Positions 25,796-35,190 of a DNA stretch of 64,000 bases are shown piece after piece (positions within the stretch are counted from its first letter, which is position 1; every line of letters begins with the position of its first letter). Source of the DNA: Dethiobacter alkaliphilus AHT 1 (GTDB lineage: Bacteria > Bacillota > Dethiobacteria > Dethiobacterales > Dethiobacteraceae); contig NZ_ACJM01000003.1 in the NCBI RefSeq assembly GCF_000174415.1, forward strand, positions 124,001 through 188,000, written 5' to 3'. Under the pieces are notes generated by a model. The model did no database searches. It was not told where the DNA came from and saw only the letters and a program-made list of their open reading frames with translations. Both the position numbers and the translations under genes were made by a program.

Positions 25796-26827
25796 TTATT
25801 CACTTAACGAATCAAAGATGGCACTTAGAGTCTCGTTTTCTCTCAGGATATTCAGGGTATGCTCGGCGTGGCCCTGGGTGTAGCCGTTGCCGATGATCAG
25901 TTCCACATCTTTACCCACCCCTTCTGCGCCCAGAGCGGCGGCTGTGAAGCTGGTGGCCATGTTGAAGAAGTAGGCTTTGCCGCCGTTTTTGGCTGGCAGG
26001 ATGGTGGACATTTCTGTACGGGGTACGTTTGTGCAGTTGATGGCCACATCGGCCAGCTTGCCGTTGGTTGCTTCATGGACCAGGTTGTAGACTTCCATGG
26101 CATTGGTGGCGTCGGGTGAAAGGATGACATCTGCCAGGCGGGTACTGTGGGCTCTTTGGCAGGCGGCTTCGCTGCGGGCCACGGCTATGACCAACCCGTC
26201 GGGGCCCGCCTGTTTTCTTGCTTCATGAAGACAAAGCAGACCTGATTTGCCTCCTGCTCCCAGGACCAGCACCGTATCTCCTGTGTTAACCAGGTGGGAG
26301 ACCTGCGCCGGTGCGCCGGCCACATCCAGGGCCGCTAAAGCCACTTTCTCCGGCATGTCATTGGGGAGTTTGGCATAGACGCCGGACTCAAAGAGGATGG
26401 CCTGGCCTTCCACGTCTACCTGGGCTGTCTGCAGGTTTACCGCGGTGATCTTATCTATCTTCAGAGGTGTCAGAGAAAGGGAAACGAGGGTGGCAATTTT
26501 GTCGCCGGGCTTGATATCTCTGTCCAGCTTATCGCCCAGGGCGGCGATTTGGCCGATTAGCATACCGCCGGAGCCGGTGACCGGGTTGTGTTGTTTGCCC
26601 CGGGTTTGGATGGTTTTTAATATGGTTTCTTTTATGGCTTCCGGGTCGCCCTTGGCTTCTTCTTTTATTTGATGGAAGCTGGCCGAATCCAGATTAAGTG
26701 TGCTGACATCAATGAGAATCTCGTTGTCGTAGATTTCCATGGAATTGTCGATACGCCAGGCGGCCTGGGGTAGGACGCCGTGCGGTTCCACGACCCGGTG
26801 GGTACCGAAAACACAACCTTTTTTCAT
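25796..26827 (-). CDS. kdd: L-erythro-3,5-diaminohexanoate dehydrogenase
   Basis: 343 residues. It converts 3,5-diaminohexanoate to 5-amino-3-oxohexanoate with NAD+, in the anaerobic lysine pathway. Family marks: N-terminal KGCVFGTHRVVEPHGVLPQAAWRID, GSGGMLIG in the catalytic domain and the Rossmann fingerprint VLVLGAGGKSG (about 174-184). Length fits Kdd. It is the last gene of the operon, 16 bp after the kamB-like gene. A truncated second copy lies at 19611-19693. Confidence 0.9.
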   Translation of the reverse strand: MKKGCVFGTHRVVEPHGVLPQAAWRIDNSMEIYDNEILIDVSTLNLDSASFHQIKEEAKGDPEAIKETILKTIQTRGKQHNPVTGSGGMLIGQIAALGDKLDRDIKPGDKIATLVSLSLTPLKIDKITAVNLQTAQVDVEGQAILFESGVYAKLPNDMPEKVALAALDVAGAPAQVSHLVNTGDTVLVLGAGGKSGLLCLHEARKQAGPDGLVIAVARSEAACQRAHSTRLADVILSPDATNAMEVYNLVHEATNGKLADVAINCTNVPRTEMSTILPAKNGGKAYFFNMATSFTAAALGAEGVGKDVELIIGNGYTQGHAEHTLNILRENETLSAIFDSLSE

Positions 26828-26843
26828 TTAGCAACCCTCCGAT

Positions 26844-27872
26844 TTAGTAGTAGTTCATTACCCAAGGGCCCGGATTAATGACCGGTACGCCGGGCAGTGC
26901 ATCTTTAATGGCCCCAAGGAACTCTTCCGGGATAAATTCCCAGCCTTCGGGAGAAAAGGGATTAGCGGATACTGCCAACAGATTAAGGGGATGAGTAGCA
27001 TAGATCTCCCCTCCCCTGTTTTTAAACTGCCGCCACTGGCTGGAAGTGACAAACAGACAGGTAGAATTGCGGATTACCAAGCGGGGGAGTTTGTTTTGGG
27101 AGAGAATTGCAGCGAATGTATCTTCGCCCAGGGCGCCATTTAGGTAAATGCCCCAGGCGTTTTTTTGCTTGTAGGCGGAGGTCAAATCATGGCCCCGGCC
27201 CAAAAGTGTAGGAAAAGGAAAAGGGCTGAGAGTTTTATCCGGCAGGAGCAGGCCACCGGCACAGGGTGGCAGTTTAGCGATGGCGAGGCTTACCCAAGGG
27301 GGAGGCGCCGGGATGGTTAGCTGTTCTACCCAGGTAGCCGCTTCATTGACCACTGTATCTAAGTCCGGGCTCACCACAGCCCCCACCGCCAGGATTATTT
27401 TATCCAGGACTAAGGCGGCGGCTTTTCTGTCCAGGGAGCCGTCCACATAGATTCGTTTTGCACCGCGGTCGGCCATGCGATCCATAATATATTCCAGGTC
27501 CTTGGCATACAAAGGTCCTGCCAACTCCATATTGCCTTCATGGGCTACTTCGGCGATGATTACCTCTCCCAAGGGAGTGTGGATGCCCGTTGGTTCCGGG
27601 TCACGCAGTGTGGCGGTGCTTATTCTTAAAGCACTTTGCGCGGTGGCGATTATTGTTCCCTCTGGGCAGAAGATGTGGGGTTTGGCCTTGCCTGTAACCA
27701 GATCCAGTGGTTCGCCGTCCCGTCCGGTGGAGGTTAGGCCCAGTTTCTCGTTGTGGAGGGCGGAAGCGTTTATTAAATGGTTTAAGGTGCTGGTTTTACC
27801 GGCATTTTTGGCCATGCCGGCGATAAAGACCCGGTCTGCGTTTTGTTCTTTGATGATGTCATAAAGCTGCAT
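26844..27872 (-). CDS. kamB: KamB-like P-loop protein (putative aminomutase reactivase subunit)
   Basis: 342 residues with a P-loop near the start: RVFIAGMAKNAGKTSTLNHL (about 14-33). GLTSTGRDGEPLD and ALRISTATLRDPEP follow. Lysine 5,6-aminomutase is inactivated during turnover and needs an ATP-dependent reactivase, described as KamB/KamC; KamC is a MutS-like ATPase. The position in the kam-kce-kdd operon supports KamB, but the name is from memory of cluster layout. No MutS-like KamC is in this window. Confidence 0.65.
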   Translation of the reverse strand: MQLYDIIKEQNADRVFIAGMAKNAGKTSTLNHLINASALHNEKLGLTSTGRDGEPLDLVTGKAKPHIFCPEGTIIATAQSALRISTATLRDPEPTGIHTPLGEVIIAEVAHEGNMELAGPLYAKDLEYIMDRMADRGAKRIYVDGSLDRKAAALVLDKIILAVGAVVSPDLDTVVNEAATWVEQLTIPAPPPWVSLAIAKLPPCAGGLLLPDKTLSPFPFPTLLGRGHDLTSAYKQKNAWGIYLNGALGEDTFAAILSQNKLPRLVIRNSTCLFVTSSQWRQFKNRGGEIYATHPLNLLAVSANPFSPEGWEFIPEEFLGAIKDALPGVPVINPGPWVMNYY

Positions 27873-27886
27873 ATTAATCGCCTCAC

Positions 27887-28702
27887 TTAGAGTGGGAGAC
27901 CAAGGATTTTACGGGCCTGGTTGGGTGTGGCGGGGGTGCGGCCTAGTTCTTGGGCCAGTCGGGTAATGCGGGCCACCAGTTGGGCGTTACTTGCTGCCGG
28001 TACTCCTTTTTCGTAGTAGACGTTATCTTCAAAGCCTACCCGGACGTGGCCGCCCATGGCCAAGGCCATGGTGCCCAGGGGTAGTTCGTGGCGGCCGATG
28101 CCGGCCACCGACCAGGTACAGTTCTCGGGGATGCGGTCTGCCAGATACGCCAGGTTGCGGGCGGAGGCGGACATGCCGCCAGGAACGCCCAGGACGAAGT
28201 CGAAGTGCAGGGGTAGGGAGATAATGTTCTTTTTGATGAGTACCAGGGCGGTGTCCAGCATACCGGTATCAAAGATTTCAATTTCCGGCACAACGTTGTT
28301 TTCCCTCATTCTATTGGCAAAGTCGGTGATTAAAGGAAAAGGGTTGGAGAATATTTCGCTGCCGAAGTTTACCGTGCCGGTGGTCAGGGTGGCCATTTCC
28401 GGCTTTAGGGTAAGGGGGGCCGCGCGTTGTTGGGGAGTCATGTCTGTACTGCCGCCGGTGGAGACCTGGATGATGATGTCGCACTTTTGTTTTATTCCCT
28501 CAATGACCTGCCGGAAGATATCCGGATCCTGGGTGGGGTTGCCCTGGGGGTCGCGAACATGGAGGTGGGCAATGGCTGCTCCGGCCTGCCAGGATTCGTA
28601 GACGGCTTCGATTATTTGTGTGGGGGTTAAGGGCAGGTTGGGATTGTCGTCGCGGGTGGCTTCGGCGCCTACCGGTGCTACTGTGATGATTACCTTATCC
28701 AT
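27887..28702 (-). CDS. kce: 3-keto-5-aminohexanoate cleavage enzyme
   Basis: 271 residues, BKACE family. It cleaves 3-oxo-5-aminohexanoate with acetyl-CoA to give 3-aminobutyryl-CoA and acetoacetate. The metal ligands known from the family can be placed at E14 (APVGAEAT), H46 and H48 (AHLHVRD), with a fourth acidic residue near E225 (RVGFEDN). It stands 14 bp before the kamB-like gene and 16 bp after kal. Confidence 0.93.
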   Translation of the reverse strand: MDKVIITVAPVGAEATRDDNPNLPLTPTQIIEAVYESWQAGAAIAHLHVRDPQGNPTQDPDIFRQVIEGIKQKCDIIIQVSTGGSTDMTPQQRAAPLTLKPEMATLTTGTVNFGSEIFSNPFPLITDFANRMRENNVVPEIEIFDTGMLDTALVLIKKNIISLPLHFDFVLGVPGGMSASARNLAYLADRIPENCTWSVAGIGRHELPLGTMALAMGGHVRVGFEDNVYYEKGVPAASNAQLVARITRLAQELGRTPATPNQARKILGLPL

Positions 28703-28718
28703 TTAGGATCCCCCCCTT

Positions 28719-29108
28719 CTATTTGCGCTGTTTGTCTTTGGGGACAACGCAGGTACCGCTGGCTCTTACTACTACAATGGGTTCCTGGAGTACTTCTGCT
28801 GCTGAAGGTTGGTTTTTGTCCCCGGTAAGTTGGATAACCTTTTGGGCGGTAAACTCCATTCTGCGGGAAGTGTTGCCCACTTTGGTAATTTTGCCAAAGG
28901 CTTCAATGTAGTCTCCGGCGTGGACCGGGCCCACAAACTCTACGCTGTCGTAGGCCACAAAGAGGCCTTCATCGCCGTCTTGTTTAATGAGAAGCTCTGT
29001 GGCCACATCACCAAAGAGGTTCAGGATGCGGGCGCCGTCTACCAAACCGCCGGCGTAATGGGCATCGTGCTCACTCATTCGTACTCTGATAAAAGAAGTT
29101 GTTTCCAT
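28719..29108 (-). CDS. kal: 3-aminobutyryl-CoA ammonia-lyase
   Basis: 129 residues, hotdog fold. The N-terminal motif [16 protein letters not shown] and [11 protein letters not shown] are typical for Kal. It removes ammonia from 3-aminobutyryl-CoA to give crotonyl-CoA, the entry to the butyrate branch. It follows kamE by 2 bp. Confidence 0.9.
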   Translation of the reverse strand: METTSFIRVRMSEHDAHYAGGLVDGARILNLFGDVATELLIKQDGDEGLFVAYDSVEFVGPVHAGDYIEAFGKITKVGNTSRRMEFTAQKVIQLTGDKNQPSAAEVLQEPIVVVRASGTCVVPKDKQRK

Positions 29109-29110
29109 GC

Positions 29111-29857
29111 TCAGGTACCTCCTTTATTTCTTTGTTTTAGTTCGTGAACCAGGTAGGAGGCCACGTCACCGGCGAAGGTGCCGGGGCCAAAGCCGGCATC
29201 GTAGCCCAGTTCTTTGGCCAGTTCCTGGCTGATGCGCGGGCCGCCTACTATCAGGATTATCTTTTCGCGGATTTGCTCTGCTTCCAGCATATCCACCAGT
29301 CGGGTCAGGTTTTTGATGTGGATGTCTCTTTGGGTAACCACCTGGGAGATTAACAGGGCGTCCGCTCCTTGTTCCAGGACGGTGGCCAGGAGTTCTTCAC
29401 AGGATACCTGGGCTCCCAGATTGATGGCTTCAATTTCTGTGTAGCTTTCCAGTCCTTTGTGGCCGTCATAGCCTTTCATGTTCATGATGGCATCAATGCC
29501 TACGGTGTGGGCATCGCTTTCGATGCAGGCGCCGATGGCTTTTAGTTTGCGGCCCAGGGTTTGCTGGATAGACGCGTTTACCTCCTGGGGTGTGAGGGCG
29601 GGGAATTCGGCGCGGGGTACGTGGATGGCGGTGTAGTCTACCGTGGCCTGGCAGGAGCCGTAGACGATAAAGTAGGTGAAGTCGGGGCTCAGGGATTGCA
29701 TATGGGCTATGCGGGGTTCACTGAAGCCCATCTTAGCTGTTAGTTGGCGAGCCGCCTCCTTAGCTTCGTCGCCGGCGGGTACCGGGAGTGTGAAGGACAG
29801 TTGGGTGGCGCCGTCGTTTGGGGTGTCGCCGTAAGGTTTAACTCGCTTTAAATCCAT
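29111..29857 (-). CDS. kamE: Lysine 5,6-aminomutase beta subunit
   Basis: 248 residues. The cobalamin-binding motif D115-x-H117-x-x-G120 ([10 protein letters not shown]) supplies the lower cobalt ligand. K128, eleven residues further, matches the spacing of the lysine that holds PLP in the characterised enzyme (from memory). A second B12 element GGPRIS is near the C-terminus. It forms the adenosylcobalamin- and PLP-dependent mutase with KamD. Its start overlaps the kamD end by 20 nt, implying coupled translation. Confidence 0.93.
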   Translation of the reverse strand: MDLKRVKPYGDTPNDGATQLSFTLPVPAGDEAKEAARQLTAKMGFSEPRIAHMQSLSPDFTYFIVYGSCQATVDYTAIHVPRAEFPALTPQEVNASIQQTLGRKLKAIGACIESDAHTVGIDAIMNMKGYDGHKGLESYTEIEAINLGAQVSCEELLATVLEQGADALLISQVVTQRDIHIKNLTRLVDMLEAEQIREKIILIVGGPRISQELAKELGYDAGFGPGTFAGDVASYLVHELKQRNKGGT

Positions 29858-31409
29858 GAGTCGCCCTCCTTTCCCGCAGCAGTTCGATAAAAGGAGTGTA
29901 ATAATCCGGGGATTTGGTAATTACCCCTTCCTGACCTTTGCCGCCGTCGGGCTGGCGGGCGATATCGGCGAACATGCCGCGGCTGATGGCATTCATCAGG
30001 CCAAGGGAATTGATTTCTTCTAACATGTCAACGGCATCGGTTAGTACCTGAGCTGCTCTTTGTTCCATCTGTCCGCCGGGTTTGATTACCAGTTCGTCGG
30101 CGAGGCTGCCGGCGGCGTCAAAGACGTATCGGGCACCTTCCACACTGAGGTAGCGGTCCTGCAGGTGTGGAGTGTGCAAAGCTTCCGTTAACATACCCAA
30201 CAGGTGAATGGACTGGCCGGTGAGGATGGATGTGAGGTTAAAGAGGGTGTTTTGCACGTGGCCTTTGAAGATATTGCCGGTCATGTGTTTGGTGGGCGGC
30301 ATATATTTAATGGGCGAGTTGGGAAACAGTTGGCGGACCAGCTGGGCCTGTGCTAATTCCATTAAGAGGCTGTCTTTTTTGTTGGGGCTGATTTCAAAGG
30401 CGTGGCCCAGGCCGATTTGTTCTTCTTTAAGGCCGCTTTCCAGAGCGAAGCGTTCGTTTATGAACTGGGAAGCGATGACGGTATGGGCTTTTTCGTAGGC
30501 ATCGGCGGTGGTGAGGTAATTGTCTTCGCCGGTGTTGATGATTATGCCGGCATAACCGTTTAGCATACGGGAGATGTACTGGTCGATGAGGGTGCGGCGC
30601 ATATTGATATCGCGAAAGATTATGCCGTACATGGAGTCGTTTAGCATTACATCCAACCGCTCCATGGCGCCCATGACGGCGATTTCCGGCATACAGAGCC
30701 CGGAGCAGTAATTGGTGACCATGATGTATTTGCCGGCTTGGCGGCCCGCATCGTCCATGGCCTGGCGCATAATGTGGAAGTTTTCCTGGGTGGCATAGGT
30801 GCCGCCCACGCCGCCGTCGGTGGCGCTGTAGGGTACATAGTCAAAGAGGCTTTGGGCGGTGTGGCGGATGACCGCCACAATGTCGGCGCCCTGCATTACG
30901 CCGGCTTTGGCCTGTTCAATATCGGCGTAGATATCGCCGGTGGCCACAATGATATAGAGCAGGGGCTCCCGGCCTTGGCCCAGTTCCTGCTGCAGGCGCT
31001 GCCTTTCCTTTCTTTGGTGATCAATCTTTTGGATGGCGTTTTCTGCATAACGTTCAAGCAGAGGCAGTACTATTTGGGGGTTATTCTCTTTGCCGGTAAG
31101 AAGATTTAGTTTACCACGGGCTGCCTGTTCTGCCACTTCCTGCAGAGTGAGGCCGTGATTGTGCATGGCATTGGCCATCCAGTAACAGACGCCACGGGAC
31201 AGGGCATTAGCGTCCTGCAGTTGTTTGACCACTACATTGGGCAGCGGTACTCCGTTGGCATCGATGCCGTCTATGCCCAACAGGCGCAGATAGGCCCGCT
31301 CCACAGATACTGTGGTATGGTTGTGGATGTAGCTCATCACCTCGTCTACAATCCCTTGGGAAAGTTCTCTTGCTCTTATTATTTTTTCTCTGTCCAAACG
31401 CAGTTCCAT
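29838..31409 (-). CDS. kamD: Lysine 5,6-aminomutase alpha subunit
   Basis: 523 residues, the length of KamD. Conserved stretches include RAYLRLLGIDGID, LLYIIVATGDIYADIEQAKAG and YVPYSATDGGVGGTYATQENF. It is the TIM-barrel subunit that holds substrate and adenosylcobalamin. The separate alpha and beta genes of about 520 and 250 codons argue for lysine 5,6-aminomutase and against ornithine aminomutase (OraS/OraE). It follows the amidohydrolase gene by 25 bp. Confidence 0.93.
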   Translation of the reverse strand: MELRLDREKIIRARELSQGIVDEVMSYIHNHTTVSVERAYLRLLGIDGIDANGVPLPNVVVKQLQDANALSRGVCYWMANAMHNHGLTLQEVAEQAARGKLNLLTGKENNPQIVLPLLERYAENAIQKIDHQRKERQRLQQELGQGREPLLYIIVATGDIYADIEQAKAGVMQGADIVAVIRHTAQSLFDYVPYSATDGGVGGTYATQENFHIMRQAMDDAGRQAGKYIMVTNYCSGLCMPEIAVMGAMERLDVMLNDSMYGIIFRDINMRRTLIDQYISRMLNGYAGIIINTGEDNYLTTADAYEKAHTVIASQFINERFALESGLKEEQIGLGHAFEISPNKKDSLLMELAQAQLVRQLFPNSPIKYMPPTKHMTGNIFKGHVQNTLFNLTSILTGQSIHLLGMLTEALHTPHLQDRYLSVEGARYVFDAAGSLADELVIKPGGQMEQRAAQVLTDAVDMLEEINSLGLMNAISRGMFADIARQPDGGKGQEGVITKSPDYYTPFIELLRERRATHGFKAS

Positions 31410-31434
31410 TGAACTTCCCTCCCCTGATTATTAA

Positions 31435-33015
31435 TTAAGCTCCTATATCAAAGAGGGGTACTGCCCCTCCACGGTCATAAACAATCTTTCCTGCCACAAT
31501 GGTGAGATCCACATTTATGTCTTTTAAGTTTCCCGCTGTGATAAAACAAGGGTCTTCGGCCAGGACAATGATATCGGCTAGTTTCCCCGGTGTGATGGAG
31601 CCCAATTCCTTTTCCCTGAAAAGGGCTGCAGCTCCGTGTAAGGTAAACATCCTGATGGCTTGGAAAACTTCCAGGCATTCCTCTTTGTTGGGATGGTTCA
31701 CGGCGGCATGAATGGCCAGGATGATATCCATGGGGGTTACGGCGGAGTCGGAGCCGCCGGCAAGGACCAGACCCTGATCCACCATGGTACGCAGCGGGTT
31801 GGTACGCATTACCCTCTCAGGTCCCAGACGCTCGCCATACATATTGTCTGCTCCACCCCAGAAATATTCAAAGGCGGGCTGGACCGACAGGATAAGGCCC
31901 AAATCTCTTGCCCGCCGGATATGCTCCGGTGTGGGAAGTTCAAAATGTTCCAGTCGGTGGCGATGATCCAGGCGGGGGTATTTACTGAGGACCTTCTCCA
32001 GGCTGGTTAGCATCATTTCAATGCCTCTGTCTCCGATTACATGCATGGAAAGCTGCAGGCCGGCGGTATGGGCCTCTTCCACAAAGTGGTTTAGTTCATC
32101 CTGCTCAAAATAGAGGTAGCCGGAGTTTTGGGGGTCATCGGCATAGGGTTCCAACAGTGCTGCGGTTCTGGAACCAAAGGAGCCGTCTATCAGAATGCAG
32201 CCGCCGATGCGCGGCAGTCCCAGATCCACCACTCTAGCCACATCCGTTGTCTGGTAAAAAACTTCTAACCGGATGGGTACCTGTTCTTGATGCTGCAGTA
32301 AGAACTCGGCATCCTTATCCTGTGACTCGTCTCCCCCCTCCATGGCACAGACGGTGGTGACACCGGTGCGCAGAGCCTGCCGCACCGCTTCCCGCAGGGC
32401 TGCGCCTCTGGTTTTGGAACCAATCAGGCTGCTGTTATATTCCCGGACCAAACGGTCCGCCTCCGAGCGCAGACGGCCGGTGGGCTCACCCTTTTTATCC
32501 AGTTCCAGGCCCGGAGTGTCCAGGGGAATTTCCATGCTATTTAGCAGTGGGGTGTTAACAACGGAAGAGTGTAAATCCACTCTGCTTAGCCAGACAAGAT
32601 GATTTGGCGCTACTTTATCCAAGTCATGGCGGCAGGGGGGTATTCCTTGGGGGAAAAGGTAATCGTCATAGCCATAACCGCGAATCATGGAGTCGGAGGG
32701 AAAATAGCGGGCGGCGATGGCTATTGCTTCTTTTATCGCGGCAATGGTGTTTTTGCCCTGCAGGTCAACATCGTTTGCCGCATAGCCGGTTTGCATAAAG
32801 TGGCAGTGATTGTCAATCAGACCTGGCAGGACCGTGCGGCCCATCAAATCTATGACGGTGGCGCCGGGGGCGGCAAAGGATAGCGCTTCCCTGGAACCGC
32901 CCACAAACAGAATGTGGTTGTCACTGATTGCCAGGGCGCTGCCGCAAGGGCGGTGCCCATCCATGGTGATGATATTTCCGTTGACCAGTATCAGGTTGGC
33001 GCTCCTCCATTCCAT
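31435..33015 (-). CDS. YtcJ-like metal-dependent amidohydrolase
   Basis: 526 residues from ATG 33013-33015, preceded by AGAGGTG at 11 nt; the open frame goes on to 33138 without a better site. Amidohydrolase superfamily: LPGLIDNHCHFMQTG (HxH metal site, about residue 60), SMHVIGDRGIEMML (His), HRLEHFELP and LAGGSDSAVTPMDI (catalytic Asp), plus the C-terminal GSITPGKLADIIVLAEDP. Substrate unknown. It is probably the first gene of the lysine operon, so it may release an amino-acid substrate from an amide or cyclic precursor (inference). Confidence 0.8.
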   Translation of the reverse strand: MEWRSANLILVNGNIITMDGHRPCGSALAISDNHILFVGGSREALSFAAPGATVIDLMGRTVLPGLIDNHCHFMQTGYAANDVDLQGKNTIAAIKEAIAIAARYFPSDSMIRGYGYDDYLFPQGIPPCRHDLDKVAPNHLVWLSRVDLHSSVVNTPLLNSMEIPLDTPGLELDKKGEPTGRLRSEADRLVREYNSSLIGSKTRGAALREAVRQALRTGVTTVCAMEGGDESQDKDAEFLLQHQEQVPIRLEVFYQTTDVARVVDLGLPRIGGCILIDGSFGSRTAALLEPYADDPQNSGYLYFEQDELNHFVEEAHTAGLQLSMHVIGDRGIEMMLTSLEKVLSKYPRLDHRHRLEHFELPTPEHIRRARDLGLILSVQPAFEYFWGGADNMYGERLGPERVMRTNPLRTMVDQGLVLAGGSDSAVTPMDIILAIHAAVNHPNKEECLEVFQAIRMFTLHGAAALFREKELGSITPGKLADIIVLAEDPCFITAGNLKDINVDLTIVAGKIVYDRGGAVPLFDIGA

Positions 33016-33127
33016 ATCTGTATCTACACCTCTTTTCAGGCCTGATGGGCCTTTATCTCTGTTTTCAAAGTAACATACCCTGGTGTGATTTACTATGGTA
33101 CCTGTACAGGAAAATATGGCGGTTCTT

Positions 33128-33144
33128 TTATACATCATGTATAA
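33128..33144. promoter_or_regulatory. Perfect palindrome between ytcJ-like gene and pucR
   Basis: TTATACAT-C-ATGTATAA: 8-bp arms and one central base, in the 198-bp divergent intergenic region. It is a plausible operator for the PucR regulator and/or overlaps the minus-strand promoter (TATAAA on that strand). Not proven. Confidence 0.5.
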
Positions 33145-33213
33145 CCAAGGCAGGAATGCAGTGGGTTTAGGGGGAATACTTTTATTAACAGATTATAAAT
33201 CCGGAGGAAAACC

Positions 33214-34866
33214 ATGACTTTAACAGTACATGAAGCGCTCCACCTGGATGTTTTAAGAGACGCAAAGGTCCGTGCCGGATGGGGCGGCCTGGAAAGAAAA
33301 ATTAAATGGGTCAATATCCTGGAGATTCTGGAAGAGCTGAATGTGTCCCGGGACGGCGAGCTTTTAATTACCACAGCTTTTGGCTTAAAGGATAATCCCG
33401 GACTGCAGCAGCAGCTTATCCCTCATCTGGTGGAAAAGGGCCTGGCCTGCCTGGCCATCCAGACTGGGTATTATCTGCAAGAAATTCCCTCGGTTATACT
33501 GCGGCAGGCCAACCTGCACAATCTGCCCGTTGTGGAACTGCCGAGGGATACCATGTTTGCCAACTTGTCCAAAGCTATACTCACCCGGCTGATTAACCAC
33601 CAGTTTCAGGTTCTCTCTGATTCCCAGGAACTGCAGCACAGACTGACACAACTGGTGTTAAAAAACAAAGGGCTCTCCGAAATCCTTTCTGTTCTGGCCG
33701 AACTCCTGGACAGGAAAGTACGGCTTGTTGACAACAGCTACCGCCTGTTGGCAGGCGGAGTGCTCTCCGATGGCGGTGAAGCAGATACATCCGAGGCTAT
33801 AGAGGAAGAATTTCAGTGGCTGCGCAAATACGGTATTCTTGATTCGCTGGAAAAGGATAAAAAGGCCGCGGAGGTAGCAGAGTCAAAGCATGTCTCTGCC
33901 CAGATTATCGCACCGGTCATGTCCGGTGATACCGTTACTGCCTATTTATCCGCGGTGGGAGACAGCCAAACTTTCAGTGAGTTAGACTTGGCGGCGCTCT
34001 ATCAGGCGGCCACCCTTTGTTCCCTGGTGCTTTTAAAAGAAGCGGCGGTCCGGGATACCGAGGACCGCCTTAAAGGCGACTTTCTGGATGATTTGCTATC
34101 CGGCAATTATCCCTCTGAAGAGATAGTGCTCAGGCGGGCACGTTTTCTGGGGTACGAATCCATTCACCGCGGTGTGTTTATGCTTTTTAAGGCCAATGAG
34201 TTTGAAACGCTGGAGGAGCTCTCCGAGCCGGAAATTATCCAGATTAAAACCGACTTAATATCTCTGATTCAGGAGGCTTTGCAGCAAAAGAACATTCACA
34301 GCATCTGCCGTCTGCAGAGCGCCACGGTAATTGTGCTGATCCTTGAAGAAGGGTTTCTCTTTGGCGATGCCGATGTGGAGCTGGCCACGGAACTTAAGGA
34401 AGAAATAGAGCAGAAAATGAAAAGGGTAACGGTGTCGGCCGGATTGGGCCGACCTTACCGGGAGCTGGGGAAATTGGCAAAAAGCTTTGCAGAAGGAGAA
34501 AAAGCGCTGAGGATTGCACAAAAGATCGGTGATGACCGCGGAATTTTCCGTTTCTCCGATTTGGGAGCGTTCCGTCTGCTTCTAAGTGAGAATGAGGCGG
34601 AACTGAATGCTTTTTACCGGGATACGGTGGAAAGAATCGTGGAAGATGACCGGAAAAACAACGGGGAACTGCTAAAATCATTGAAGGTCTATCTGGATGA
34701 GAACCGCAATATTAAAGAAGCGGCTTCTAAACTGTTTATCCACCGACACACCCTTAAATACCGGTTGAATAAAATAGCCGGTTTAACCGGCAGAGACCTG
34801 GATAACTCAGAAGACTTGCTTAATTTGCATTTAGGGATTCTGATTTCCTATATTCTCGGTGAGTAA
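33214..34866 (+). CDS. PucR-family transcriptional regulator
   Basis: 550 residues. An N-terminal PucR/purine-catabolism domain (about 1-125: HEALHLDVLRDAKVRAGWGG, GELLITTAFGLKDN) is followed by a GGDEF-like middle region (about 280-400) and a C-terminal HTH_30 domain (SLKVYLDENRNIKEAASKLF, IHRHTLKYRLNKIAGLTG). PucR-type regulators usually activate neighbouring catabolic genes in response to the substrate. It is divergent to the amidohydrolase/lysine operon, so it is the likely regulator. GGAGG lies 8 nt before ATG. Confidence 0.88.
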   Translation: MTLTVHEALHLDVLRDAKVRAGWGGLERKIKWVNILEILEELNVSRDGELLITTAFGLKDNPGLQQQLIPHLVEKGLACLAIQTGYYLQEIPSVILRQANLHNLPVVELPRDTMFANLSKAILTRLINHQFQVLSDSQELQHRLTQLVLKNKGLSEILSVLAELLDRKVRLVDNSYRLLAGGVLSDGGEADTSEAIEEEFQWLRKYGILDSLEKDKKAAEVAESKHVSAQIIAPVMSGDTVTAYLSAVGDSQTFSELDLAALYQAATLCSLVLLKEAAVRDTEDRLKGDFLDDLLSGNYPSEEIVLRRARFLGYESIHRGVFMLFKANEFETLEELSEPEIIQIKTDLISLIQEALQQKNIHSICRLQSATVIVLILEEGFLFGDADVELATELKEEIEQKMKRVTVSAGLGRPYRELGKLAKSFAEGEKALRIAQKIGDDRGIFRFSDLGAFRLLLSENEAELNAFYRDTVERIVEDDRKNNGELLKSLKVYLDENRNIKEAASKLFIHRHTLKYRLNKIAGLTGRDLDNSEDLLNLHLGILISYILGE

Positions 34867-34874
34867 GACTGGCA

Positions 34875-34904
34875 AAAAAATAACGCCCGCGGGCGTTATT
34901 TTTT
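34875..34904 (+). terminator. Terminator after pucR (bidirectional)
   Basis: Perfect palindrome AAAAAATAACGCCCG and its complement with no clear loop, U-tailed both ways. It touches the stop codon of the convergent gene at 34903. Confidence 0.85.
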
Positions 34905-35190
34905 AAATCTCCAGCATTTTAAGTTTTTTTGAGAACAGGTTTTTCTCAAAGGCGATCTTGACGGTTTTGCCATAGTTCTCCAGTATTAGCTCTTCGTTAA
35001 GATAGACCTGGAGATCATGGGGTGTAATCAGTTTAAACAAATCCATGTTTTCCGGTTTGCCCAGGACTATCTTTGGGAAAGCTTTGCCTGCATCCTCGCC
35101 TTCTCCCTCTGTTCTTTCATAATCAATGGTCAGTACATGGCCGTTTTTTCGCAAATAGTCCAATGCTTTTTGCTCAATATGCAGCAGCAC
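34903..35190 (-). CDS. Small HesB-like-fold protein without cysteines
   Basis: 95 residues from GTG 35188-35190 with GGGAGG at 7 nt; a longer frame to 35247 is unsupported. The run IEQKALDYLRKNGHVLTIDY and the later PKIVLGKPENMD followed by VYLNEELI resemble HesB-like or CC/Se-motif family proteins. In those proteins a CC or U motif after the first beta strand is conserved; here that place reads ERTEGEGEDAG, with no cysteine at all. Function unknown. Convergent with pucR. Confidence 0.5.
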   Translation of the reverse strand: MLLHIEQKALDYLRKNGHVLTIDYERTEGEGEDAGKAFPKIVLGKPENMDLFKLITPHDLQVYLNEELILENYGKTVKIAFEKNLFSKKLKMLEI

